This document shows, piece by piece, positions 1 through 6,783 of a DNA stretch of 11,813 nt (the first letter of the stretch is position 1; every line of letters starts with the position of its first letter). Source of the stretch: Flavobacterium psychrophilum (GTDB taxonomy: Bacteria > Bacteroidota > Bacteroidia > Flavobacteriales > Flavobacteriaceae). The notes under the pieces are model-generated. The model was given only the letters and a program-made list of their open reading frames with translations. It had not been told where the DNA came from and did no database searches. The stretch is taken from assembly GCA_945866505.1 (NCBI GenBank), contig CAMBHH010000107.1, forward strand, positions 1-11,813, written 5' to 3'. The translations under genes were made by a program, and so were the position numbers.

Positions 1-57
1 TTGCAGGAAACATTTGCAAATGTCAATCCAAACGTTACAATTAGCAATAGTAAATAG
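1..57 (+). CDS. Possible C-terminal tail of a gene entering from the left edge
   Basis: Frame 1 is open from the first base and reads LQETFANVNPNVTISNSK before a TAG stop at 55-57. The composition is protein-like, but 18 codons are too few to name a family. Frame 2 also stays open for a similar distance, so the assignment is weak. If real, this gene would converge with the leftward operon that ends at 459. Confidence 0.25.
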   Translation: MQETFANVNPNVTISNSK

Positions 58-243
58 TATCTTTTCATCTTTGAATACTTAATTTTTTGCTAAAAATAAA
101 AAATAAAAATGAAAATTCGGAATTTTAAAAAAAATCAGCTAAGAAGTACATTTTACGTTCTACGTTTTGCAAGACCAAAACAATTTGAAATTTTCCAAAA
201 GCTTTCTGAAATCTAATTTAAAATACTAAATTAAAACCCTCTT

Positions 244-282
244 AAACAACCGTTAAGAAAATATTGTTGTTTGAATTTTTTT
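244..282 (+). terminator. Weak terminator-like hairpin with T-run
   Basis: The arms AAACAAC (244-250) and GTTGTTT (266-272) can pair around a 15-nt loop, and a run of seven Ts follows at 276-282. The stem is short and AT-rich. It lies almost 190 nt after the only candidate upstream stop, so this is a tentative call. Confidence 0.2.
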
Positions 283-377
283 AAGGATCTGCAGTTGCAA
301 TCTCTTTTATTTTTTCAAGTTTGAATAGTAAAAATGTTCCTTTTTAGATAAAGACAAAGTGATTTTTTTTCCAAATG

Positions 378-420
378 ACCATTTTTTGATTTTGTGAAAT
401 GGTGAGCGTAGAAACTACGC
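378..420. other. Two adjacent stem-loops downstream of the leftward operon
   Basis: ACCATTT (378-384) pairs with AAATGGT (397-403) around a 12-nt loop. Two bases later GCGTAG (406-411) pairs with CTACGC (415-420) around a 3-nt loop. They lie about 40-80 nt beyond the stop codon of the YceI gene, in its 3' untranslated region. No U-run directly follows on either strand, so they could be an mRNA 3'-end stabiliser or a processed terminator rather than a classical intrinsic terminator. Confidence 0.3.
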
Positions 421-458
421 ATGCAAAAGACATTCAAGCAATTGGCTCTAGAATGAAT

Positions 459-1007
459 TTATGATTTCTTCTCTAAATCAAATTTCAAATCAATTTCTAC
501 AGTTTCGGCAATTTTGCTTTTTACAACAGAAGGTATTTTAATATTATAATCTAAAGGTTTTACTTTAAATTTGCAAGTAGTAATTAGTTTTTCTCCAGAT
601 TGCACAAAAGTGATTTTGGTTTTCACCTTTTTGGTAACTCCGTGTAAAGTTAGATCGCCTTCAACATCGTAAGTAGATTTGGCTGATGCTACTTTAGAAA
701 CATCAAAATTAGTAACTTTTCCTTTAAATGTTGCTTTTGGAAATTGATCGCTTTCGATATAATTTTCATTAAAATGCTCTTCCATTAATGGCACTTTAAA
801 TCTAAACCCCTTTACCAAAGCTAAAACTGCGATTTCACCAGTTGAAGTATCAAAAAGACAAGAAACGGTGTTATTCTTGGCTGCAACCTCTTCAAAAGCT
901 GGCATTGATGCTTCAAATTTAATTTCTCCCGAGCGAGTCATTAACTTTTGAGAAAACAATACAGTTGATAAAACTAGAAAAACAAATGTGGTTATTATCT
1001 TTATCAT
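459..1007 (-). CDS. YceI family periplasmic protein
   Basis: The product is 182 residues, close to the usual size for the YceI family. These are secreted lipocalin-like barrels that bind polyisoprenoid or quinone-type lipids. A signal peptide covers about residues 1-20 (hydrophobic stretch ending VLFSQ). The mature part shows the family pattern: an N-terminal SGEIKFEAS strand, a central region with ENYIESDQFPKATFKG, then GDLTLHGVTKKVKTKITF, and a C-terminal strand ending EIDLKFDLE. The start at 1007 directly precedes the signal peptide. It is the last gene of the six-gene operon, 13 bp after the cytochrome gene. The ligand is not known; the position beside haem proteins suggests, by inference only, a lipid or quinone linked to electron transfer. 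Confidence 0.88.
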   Translation of the reverse strand: MIKIITTFVFLVLSTVLFSQKLMTRSGEIKFEASMPAFEEVAAKNNTVSCLFDTSTGEIAVLALVKGFRFKVPLMEEHFNENYIESDQFPKATFKGKVTNFDVSKVASAKSTYDVEGDLTLHGVTKKVKTKITFVQSGEKLITTCKFKVKPLDYNIKIPSVVKSKIAETVEIDLKFDLEKKS

Positions 1008-1020
1008 AGCAATTCAGTTT

Positions 1021-1368
1021 TTAGTTGGGAAAGCCATTTGCGGCCCATTTCTTTATGGTATTGATGTTTGTTTGAGGCATTCTTCCTGATTGTGGCATAA
1101 CCGAACCGCAAGATTGATCGTCAATTCTACAAATCATGCTCCCGCTTTCGGCAGCTTCTCTAACTTCTGCATACGTTTCCATAGTAGGATATTGACCAGC
1201 CAACGCACTGTGACAAGATAAACAATTGTTATCGATGATGGTTTTAACATTCGCTCTATAAGTTGGATTAGCTACTTGACCCGAAATCTCATCGTAAGTT
1301 GATGAATCACAGGAAAATGCGACATAACAAGATATCGCCAGAATAATAGTACTTTTTAATGCTTTCAT
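1021..1368 (-). CDS. Single-haem cytochrome c lipoprotein
   Basis: A 115-residue exported protein. The N-terminal hydrophobic segment ends at C20 in VAFSC, a plausible lipobox, so the mature protein is probably a lipid-anchored periplasmic or outer-membrane protein. A haem c attachment motif CLSCH sits at residues 49-53. The later MPQSGRMP segment (M91, M97) offers the distal methionine ligand, and the C-terminal IKKWAANGFPN helix is typical of small class I cytochrome domains. Two further cysteines, C80 and C87, may form a disulphide. It lies 2 bp downstream of the beta-barrel gene and 13 bp upstream of the YceI gene, so translation is likely coupled. The role is presumably single-electron transfer; the donor and acceptor cannot be read from the sequence. 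Confidence 0.85.
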   Translation of the reverse strand: MKALKSTIILAISCYVAFSCDSSTYDEISGQVANPTYRANVKTIIDNNCLSCHSALAGQYPTMETYAEVREAAESGSMICRIDDQSCGSVMPQSGRMPQTNINTIKKWAANGFPN

Positions 1369-1370
1369 AT

Positions 1371-2234
1371 CTAAAAAACCCGGTATAAGTTAAACCCAAA
1401 ATAAATTCCTTTTCCATCGCTTATTCCATTAGCATTTGTAAAATACGTAATATCGTTCATCGCTTGGCTATTCGAAAAAACCAACTGAAATATATGTCCA
1501 CCAGTTTCTACATCCATACCAATTGTTGCTGGATTGTGATACAAACTGGTTTCCCTTGCGTTCAATCTAGCAGCATACTCTACGTTTATACTAATTCTTT
1601 TTGACACTTTGTATCTTCCTCCCAGTGCCAAAAGAAAATTATCTTTTTCTTCAAACATGGGCTCATACAAATTTTTATGAATATAAATAGGATTCAATTC
1701 CATTGAAAAAGAATTGGAGAATTTTCTTGAAATTGGCAATTGTGTGCTAAAAGCAAATCTATCCGAGGACTTCAAATTCGGGAATTCATCTTCACTAAGT
1801 TTTGAATTGATATCCATAGTATTATAGCCAACAATAGTTACGGGAAAACCATCAACTTCCTGATTAGCAAACTTGTATTTTGCGGTCAACTCATAATTTT
1901 TATTCAAAGTATGGCGAGAAAATCCCAAGGTTAACCACTCTGCCACTCCATAAAGACCGCCTATTTTAGTTAAAGCATTATCAAATCCGAAGAAATTATC
2001 AAAACCTTCAGTTAAATCTCCAAATCGATGCGCTACTAAAAAATACCATTCTCCTTTTGAAGCCAGTTTAGTAGATTGCATGGTACAAACTTGTAGTCCT
2101 TTGAATGCAGCAGTTGCAATTTCTTTTTTTCGAACGCTGTCTGAATCTAATTCCTTAAACAAATCATCTTGTGCATTAGTAAAACCAAACCAAAAGAGCA
2201 AAAATAATGAGAAAGTAATTTTAGATAAATTCAT
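1371..2234 (-). CDS. DUF5777 family outer-membrane beta-barrel protein
   Basis: I place the start at the internal ATG at 2232-2234, giving 287 residues. That start directly precedes a clean signal peptide (MNLSKITFSLFLLFWFGFTN, then AQ) and leaves 8 bp to the gene before it. The longer frame from 2261 would add nine residues and overlap that gene. The mature chain begins with an acidic linker, then KGEWYFLVAHRFGD and alternating amphipathic strands with many aromatic residues (GGLYGVAEWLTLGFSRH, YFGFNLYRVF at the C-terminus). This is the pattern of Bacteroidetes barrels annotated DUF5777. The chain ends in phenylalanine, as usual for outer-membrane barrels. The function of the family is not established. 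Between a cytochrome lipoprotein and an OB-fold protein, it could be the outer-membrane component of the same system. Confidence 0.78.
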   Translation of the reverse strand: MNLSKITFSLFLLFWFGFTNAQDDLFKELDSDSVRKKEIATAAFKGLQVCTMQSTKLASKGEWYFLVAHRFGDLTEGFDNFFGFDNALTKIGGLYGVAEWLTLGFSRHTLNKNYELTAKYKFANQEVDGFPVTIVGYNTMDINSKLSEDEFPNLKSSDRFAFSTQLPISRKFSNSFSMELNPIYIHKNLYEPMFEEKDNFLLALGGRYKVSKRISINVEYAARLNARETSLYHNPATIGMDVETGGHIFQLVFSNSQAMNDITYFTNANGISDGKGIYFGFNLYRVF

Positions 2235-2242
2235 TTTAAATT

Positions 2243-2632
2243 CTATTTTACGATTAAACATTGATCTAATTTTAATTCTTCCAAAAGGTCATCATAACCC
2301 GTTACTCGACCTTTTATTTTCACTTGACTATTTAATGCTGCTTTTTCTAGAACTAGCAATTGGCAAGAAACTTTTTCGTCTAACGTAATTACATTGTCAT
2401 TGATACTGGTAACTTTTCCAGAAATTTCAACCGCTTTATTGATGTATTTTGCCGTAGCCATTTCGGCGTTGGCAGAAAACTCCCCAAAAACATCGACTGC
2501 CGATACCGTAAACTCAGATTTTTCTTTTTCTAAATCTCTAGCTCCTCCTGTCATCACATAATTGTACGTTAAAGAACCTACAATTAACAAAACTGCTACT
2601 AGTATCGCGACTACTTTTAGTTTTTTACCCAT
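2243..2632 (-). CDS. Membrane-anchored OB-fold (tRNA_anti-like) protein
   Basis: The product is 129 residues. Residues about 7-26 form one hydrophobic helix after a lysine-rich N-terminus, so it is probably a signal anchor with the rest outside the cytoplasm. From about residue 50 the chain follows the five-stranded OB pattern seen in the tRNA_anti-like family: a helix with AKYINKAVEISGKVTSI, NVITLDEKVSCQLLV, then NSQVKIKGRVTGYDDLLEE and LDQCLIVK. Two cysteines (in SCQLL and DQCLI) may pair. Despite the family name, nucleic-acid binding is unlikely for an exported domain. The gene starts 53 bp after the DOMON gene and ends 8 bp before the barrel gene. No specific role can be assigned. Confidence 0.72.
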   Translation of the reverse strand: MGKKLKVVAILVAVLLIVGSLTYNYVMTGGARDLEKEKSEFTVSAVDVFGEFSANAEMATAKYINKAVEISGKVTSINDNVITLDEKVSCQLLVLEKAALNSQVKIKGRVTGYDDLLEELKLDQCLIVK

Positions 2633-2685
2633 AGTAAAAAGAGATTATAATTAAATAAATGCTGTAATTTATATCTTGTTACGAT

Positions 2686-3447
2686 TTAATTAACGATTAC
2701 TTTTTTCCAAGACTTTTCAGAATCATTTTGTAATTCTAGAAAATAAACTCCTGATTGAATTCCGTTTACATCCACTTTCACTTCACGAGAATCATCTTTC
2801 ACATCAATAGTTTTGACCAAAGCGCCTGTTTGATTGTATAATTTTACTTTGGATAGATTGGTTTTTGTTTTTATAAAAAACTCGCCATATGAAGGATTTG
2901 GATAAATCGAACTTGCATTTAATGAGAAATCCTCTATACTTAAAGATGTAAACGTACCAGAAGCGAATCCTCTATTACCACCGTGTCCGTTCATACTCGT
3001 CGTCGCACTGCCCGGGCGTGCCCATGCTAAATTAATTGAGTTTGTAGAGGCATAGGGCATTTGAAAATCATTAGGGTCAGCATTTGTGAGCGCTCTCTCG
3101 AGAGTTAAAGTTCTCACACCAGATGCAACTGCATTGGTGACAGTTACCCAATCTTGACTAGCATCAGTTGCTGGAGATTGAAAACCTACAAAATTTCTGT
3201 CTGTTACTGCTGTTGTATATACAACAACATCCCCGTCTGACATACTAAAACCATCCGCTACGCCTAATCCCATTGCAAACCATCTGTCGGAAGGTCCTTT
3301 TAAAACTAAAGTAACTTTGGAAGTAGCGTTGTCCAAAGTGAAATTAGCAGTCATATTAGAAGTTAAATTGATAACTCCTGTTGTCTTTGATTGAGAAAAT
3401 GCCGACAAAAACAATAGACAAAATAATAATAGGGTAATTTTTTTCAT
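2686..3447 (-). CDS. T9SS-exported DOMON-domain protein, probable haem b binder
   Basis: A 253-residue secreted protein. A signal peptide covers residues 1-19 (ending SAFSQ). Residues about 24-170 match a DOMON domain: KVTLVLKGPSDRWFAMGLG, then SDGDVVVY, DRNFVGFQ, SQDWVTV, VRTLTLERAL and a closing GHGGNRGFASG. M59 in WFAMG and H155 in GHGGNRG sit where haem-binding DOMON domains (cellobiose dehydrogenase cytochrome, plant AIR12 type) place their axial ligands. Residues about 178-253 are a type A T9SS sorting domain: IYPNPSYGEF, then VKLYNQTGALVKT, SGVYFLEL and KKVIVN. The product should therefore be exported across the outer membrane and attached or released outside. It starts 6 bp after the ankyrin gene. 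An extracellular redox partner for the operon's cytochrome is an inference. Confidence 0.83.
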   Translation of the reverse strand: MKKITLLLFCLLFLSAFSQSKTTGVINLTSNMTANFTLDNATSKVTLVLKGPSDRWFAMGLGVADGFSMSDGDVVVYTTAVTDRNFVGFQSPATDASQDWVTVTNAVASGVRTLTLERALTNADPNDFQMPYASTNSINLAWARPGSATTSMNGHGGNRGFASGTFTSLSIEDFSLNASSIYPNPSYGEFFIKTKTNLSKVKLYNQTGALVKTIDVKDDSREVKVDVNGIQSGVYFLELQNDSEKSWKKVIVN

Positions 3448-3453
3448 AGTAAT

Positions 3454-3972
3454 TTATTTAAGTAGGTTGATAATTTCTTCATTATTTGAAAAAACAGCAT
3501 ATTCAAAAGCTGTTTTATTTTGCTTACATTTTACTGCTGTGTTGGCTCCTGCCTTTACTAATCTTTTCACCATTTCAATATTTTTGAATTGAACAGCTAA
3601 CATTAGTGCAGTTTGTCCGTTGGCATCAGTCAAATCAAGATTAACCTTTTTTTTGAACAATTCATCAACCAATTGAAACTCGCTTTTAAAAACACAAGCC
3701 ATTAAAGCAGTTCCATTATTTGAAACATAATTCAAATCATTTCCATTCTCAATTAAAAATTTTGCGACATCTTGGTTTCCTCGGTAGCAAGCCAGAATTA
3801 GCATACTGGAACCCTTTTCATCTATAGCGTTGACGATGTTTTTATCTTTTTCAAAAAGCAATTTTATATCAGATATACTTCCTTTACGAGCAATATCAAA
3901 ACAATTGCTATTCTGCGCAAAAACTGCATTAAAAGTAAGCAATACGATCACTATATGAATTTTTCTCATCAC
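3454..3972 (-). CDS. Exported ankyrin-repeat protein
   Basis: The product has 172 residues. The start at 3972 (or the adjacent Met codon 3 bp later) precedes a signal peptide of about 20 residues ending NAVFAQ. The remainder is ankyrin repeats: a first helix pair at about 23-47, then repeats near 48-81 (GSSMLILACYRGNQDVAKFLIENG), 82-113 (GTALMACVFKSEFQLVDELF), 114-146 (GQTALMLAVQFKNIEMVKRLVKAGA) and a final one to 172. Ankyrin repeats mediate protein binding. Periplasmic ones occur beside haem enzymes such as catalases, where they are thought to help maturation or protection. As the first gene of a redox operon, this may be a periplasmic partner or chaperone of the haem proteins that follow; that is inference. 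Confidence 0.85.
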   Translation of the reverse strand: MMRKIHIVIVLLTFNAVFAQNSNCFDIARKGSISDIKLLFEKDKNIVNAIDEKGSSMLILACYRGNQDVAKFLIENGNDLNYVSNNGTALMACVFKSEFQLVDELFKKKVNLDLTDANGQTALMLAVQFKNIEMVKRLVKAGANTAVKCKQNKTAFEYAVFSNNEEIINLLK

Positions 3973-4051
3973 AATTAACCATTAAAGTGCTAATGTAATA
4001 AAAATTACGTTTAAGTTCAGATAACATTTGATAAAATAATACATTTTTTTT

Positions 4052-4078
4052 CAAACTATTAAACGTAAAAATTCGCAA
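4052..4078 (-). promoter_or_regulatory. Candidate promoter of the six-gene operon
   Basis: On the minus strand, TTG (4076-4078) is followed after 17 bp by TAGTTTG (4052-4058). This is one base short of the Bacteroidetes -7 consensus TAnnTTTG. It would give a leader of roughly 70 nt before the ankyrin gene. The mismatch and the high AT content make this a weak call. Confidence 0.22.
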
Positions 4079-4190
4079 CAAAATTTGCTTAAAATATAGA
4101 ACCTAAGGACAGATTTCAGAGATAAACCTGTAGGATAAAAAACATGTTTCGTGCCAATAACAGACTTGCAAAAAATAAAATCATCATTTT

Positions 4191-6401
4191 TTACACTATT
4201 AACAACCCAAATTCCCTCAAAGTATTCATGGGCTTGGAATACCAAAACAATTCAAAGTCTTCTAGGTTAGTTTCAAAATCGGACTTTATTTCTTTAAATG
4301 AACAGATTTTAGAGTTAGAAACTGAGATTATTTCAAGCATTTGCACCAACCATTCTCCTTCTTTTTTGCCAGTTTGAATAGTAAAACTTTCCTTTTTGTC
4401 GTGAAAAGTCAAAGTCATCATCTCCCAAGAATTTCCTTTTCTGGATTTTGTGAAGTTTTCTGCGTGTGGCTTCCCTCCAAGCCAAATAATTTTGGCGGTA
4501 AGTTTTAAATTGAAATCTTCTTCCTCTTCTAAAGCATTGGCAATAAAATCGGGATGGATTTTTGTTTTTGGAATTTTGAAATCGAACCAATCTTGCAACG
4601 CATAGTCAAAACAAATGCCGTGCATAAAATTGAACAAAGATTTCTTTAATCCGAAACTGAATTTATCGTGGTCAATTCCTGTTTTGTCCACATAATTAAT
4701 ATCATTGTTTGCGAAAGTTCCAATAGTGTCGGTTTCTTTGACGACTCCAAATTTCTCTGGATACATCCCGACTGGGCTGTGCGCCGTCATTGCAAATTGA
4801 TGCCAAAATCCCGATTGCAAAACGCCAACTTCAAACAATTGACGCACCATTTCTAGACTATCCACCGTTTCCTGAACCGTTTGTGTCGGGTAACCGTACA
4901 TCAAATAAGCGTGAACCATAACTCCTGCATCGGTGAAATTTCTGGTGACTTTTGCTACTTGTTCTACCGTTACGCCTTTGTCAATCAATTGCAATAATCT
5001 GTCCGAAGCGACTTCGAGTCCGCCAGAAACAGCGATACATCCCGAAGCTTTCAATAACAAACATAAATCTCTTGTAAAACTTTTCTCGAAGCGAATATTC
5101 GTCCACCACGTAACGGATAATTTACGATGTAGAATTTCTAACGCCAAAGATCGCATCAAAGCCGGTGGCGCAGCTTCATCTACAAAATGAAAACCATTTT
5201 GGCCGGTTTGCGCTATCATTTCCTCCATTCGATCGCACAATAAATTAGCGGCAATGGGTTCGTAAAGTTTGATGTAATCCAATGAAATATCGCAAAACGT
5301 ACATTTCCCCCAATAGCAACCGTGCGCCATCGTAAGTTTATTCCATCGACCGTCGCTCCACATCCGATGCATTGGATTCACAATTTCGATAACCGAAATG
5401 TATTTGTCCAAAAACAAATCGGAATAATCGGGCGTTCCCACTTGCGATTGCTTGTAATCGGGTTTTAATGAATTGTTTTTATAGACAACTTTTCCATCTT
5501 CCAACAAAAAGGTTCTTTTAAACTCATTGGAATTTGGATTTTGAATTTTGGAATTTAAGAGTTCTACTGGCAATTCGCCATCATCCAATGTAATGTAATC
5601 GAAAAACTCAAAAACACGCCCATCCGAAAGCGAACGCAATTCGGTATTGGGAAAACCGCCACCCATTGCAATTTTAATATTTGAATAGTGTTTTTTGACC
5701 CATTGAGCAGAACGAAAAGCGGAATATAAATTCCCTGGAAAAGGAACCGAAATCAGGAATAATTCGGGTTGAACGGTTTCGATTCTGTCCTTTAAAAGTG
5801 AAATTAGAATTTTATCAATATACGTTGGTTCTTCTTGCAAAGCTGCGTATAATTCGTCGAAAGAATTCGCACTTCGTCCCAAACGTTCCGCATAACGGCT
5901 GAAACCAAAATTCGTATCGACACATTCCACAATAAAATCGGAAATATCTTCGAGGTATAAAGTGGCTAGATGCTTGGCTTTGTCCTGAGTTCCCATTGTT
6001 CCAAACGCCCAATCCAATTCTTCGAGTTGTGCAAAACGAGATGCTTCGGGCAAATAATCTTCCTGACAAATTTGCAATGCCAGAGTTGGATTTTTCCCTT
6101 GCAAAAATGCAATAACCGAATCGATGGTTTTGATGTATTCGTCTTGTAGCGCGAGGATTCTTTGGGCGTTGGGGGTTAGGTGTTGGGTGTTGGGTTTTGG
6201 GTCTTCGGTGTTGGGTGTTGGGAAATTAAATAAATCCTTTAAACCTTCTTTCGAAAATAATTTTAAAATCACTTCAATGCCTAAATCGGCTTGTGTTGCC
6301 GAAATGTTTTTGGTATTCAAAAACCCTTTGATATATGCCGTTGCTGGATACGGAGTATTCAGTTGGGTAAAAGGTGGCGTGATGAGAAGGAGTTTACTCA
6401 T
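4191..6401 (-). CDS. B12-binding-like radical SAM protein
   Basis: A 736-residue cytoplasmic protein. The N-terminus (LLITPPFTQLNTPYPATAY) is typical of the large radical SAM families with a Rossmann-like, cobalamin-type N-terminal domain. A second Rossmann-like stretch runs near residues 212-255 (PELFLISVPFPGN, then KIAMGGGFPN). I see no DxHxxG cobalamin motif, so B12 use is unproven. The 4Fe-4S cluster motif is at C362, C367 and C370 in HGCYWGKCTFCD, with CX4CX2C spacing instead of the usual CX3CX2C. The barrel continues with GFHFVDEAAPP, WWTNIRFEK, SGGLEVASDRLL and VMVHAYLMYGYPTQT. The start at 6401 lies 9 bp after the regulator gene. Two in-frame heptanucleotide runs (residues about 60-81 and 282-291) look like insertions. 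The substrate is unknown. Confidence 0.82.
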   Translation of the reverse strand: MSKLLLITPPFTQLNTPYPATAYIKGFLNTKNISATQADLGIEVILKLFSKEGLKDLFNFPTPNTEDPKPNTQHLTPNAQRILALQDEYIKTIDSVIAFLQGKNPTLALQICQEDYLPEASRFAQLEELDWAFGTMGTQDKAKHLATLYLEDISDFIVECVDTNFGFSRYAERLGRSANSFDELYAALQEEPTYIDKILISLLKDRIETVQPELFLISVPFPGNLYSAFRSAQWVKKHYSNIKIAMGGGFPNTELRSLSDGRVFEFFDYITLDDGELPVELLNSKIQNPNSNEFKRTFLLEDGKVVYKNNSLKPDYKQSQVGTPDYSDLFLDKYISVIEIVNPMHRMWSDGRWNKLTMAHGCYWGKCTFCDISLDYIKLYEPIAANLLCDRMEEMIAQTGQNGFHFVDEAAPPALMRSLALEILHRKLSVTWWTNIRFEKSFTRDLCLLLKASGCIAVSGGLEVASDRLLQLIDKGVTVEQVAKVTRNFTDAGVMVHAYLMYGYPTQTVQETVDSLEMVRQLFEVGVLQSGFWHQFAMTAHSPVGMYPEKFGVVKETDTIGTFANNDINYVDKTGIDHDKFSFGLKKSLFNFMHGICFDYALQDWFDFKIPKTKIHPDFIANALEEEEDFNLKLTAKIIWLGGKPHAENFTKSRKGNSWEMMTLTFHDKKESFTIQTGKKEGEWLVQMLEIISVSNSKICSFKEIKSDFETNLEDFELFWYSKPMNTLREFGLLIV
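5529..5556 (-). repeat. Four heptanucleotide repeats inside the radical SAM gene
   Basis: On the plus strand the bases divide into ggaattt, ggatttt, gaatttt and ggaattt. The 28 bp encode the low-complexity segment around NSKIQNPNSNEF (residues about 282-291) in a linker between the GELPVELL and FKRTFLLEDGK segments. It resembles short tandem repeats scattered in some bacterial genomes. Confidence 0.55.
6160..6222 (-). repeat. Nine heptanucleotide repeats inside the radical SAM gene
   Basis: The sense-strand consensus is CCCAACA. On the plus strand the nine units are ctttggg, cgttggg, ggttagg, tgttggg, tgttggg, ttttggg, tcttcgg, tgttggg and tgttggg, with no spacer. Four are identical. Nine times seven is 63 bp, or 21 codons, so the reading frame is kept. 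The run encodes a Pro/Asn/Thr-rich segment (residues about 60-81, including TPNTEDPKPNTQHLTPNAQ) between the N-terminal strand region and the helix starting RILALQDEY. Confidence 0.85.
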
Positions 6402-6410
6402 GGTACAAAT

Positions 6411-6752
6411 TTACTCCATATTTTTAATCATTTCGTGGATGAGTTGAATTTTCTCGATTGGGAGATTTGAAATTTTGGTGGAGATATCGTCCACAGCTTT
6501 TTTTGTGAGCGAATGCAGGACATGATCTTGCGGGATGCTGTCGTTTGAATTGGGTATGAAATCGATGATGTCGTTTGGGGTGCAGTTGAAATCGCGACAG
6601 AATTTCTCTAAACGGTTGATGTTGAGTTCTTGAATACGGTTGTTAGCCAATTTTGTGGCGTAACCGCCAGAATATCCTATGGTTTGCAGGTAGGTAAAGG
6701 GATGAAGAATGCCTTTGAGTTTCAAGACTCGTGCGAAATTAAGATAGAGCAT
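6411..6752 (-). CDS. Xre/Cro-type helix-turn-helix regulator
   Basis: A 113-residue protein with no signal peptide. Residues about 5-65 fit the small Cro/C1-type HTH fold of the HTH_26 kind: FARVLKLKGI, then YLQTIGYSGGYATKLANNRIQELNINRLEKFCRDFNCTPNDIIDF. The recognition helix lies around SGGYATKLANN and the closing NCTPNDIIDF is characteristic. The C-terminal 45 residues form a helical tail (ISNLPIEKIQLIHEMIKN), possibly for dimerisation. It ends 9 bp before the radical SAM gene, so the two are probably co-transcribed. Upstream, within about 30 bp of the start codon, begins the 42-bp tandem array, which would form its leader and promoter region. Autoregulation through that array is plausible but not shown. 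Confidence 0.75.
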   Translation of the reverse strand: MLYLNFARVLKLKGILHPFTYLQTIGYSGGYATKLANNRIQELNINRLEKFCRDFNCTPNDIIDFIPNSNDSIPQDHVLHSLTKKAVDDISTKISNLPIEKIQLIHEMIKNME

Positions 6753-6783
6753 TGTATTTTTATTTAAAATTAGTGCAATATAT

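Larger units (their letters stand above)
58..458. other. Intergenic region without a convincing gene
   Basis: About 400 bp of very AT-rich DNA follow the possible gene tail and precede the 3' end of the YceI gene. I see no credible reading frame on either strand. The stretch contains a weak plus-strand terminator-like hairpin (244-282) and two adjacent short stem-loops (378-420), which are listed separately. Convergent transcription would make this a natural termination zone. Confidence 0.5.

Noticed and set aside
112..126. Near-perfect palindrome AAAATTC-G-GAATTTT
   Set aside because: The central spacer is one base, so it cannot form a good hairpin, and such AT palindromes are expected by chance in this composition.
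2080..2388. Rightward reading frame across the barrel and OB-fold genes
   Set aside because: It lies opposite two genes with clear family features and has no domain or export pattern. It is a shadow frame, as are the other short frames opposite the radical SAM and surface-protein genes.
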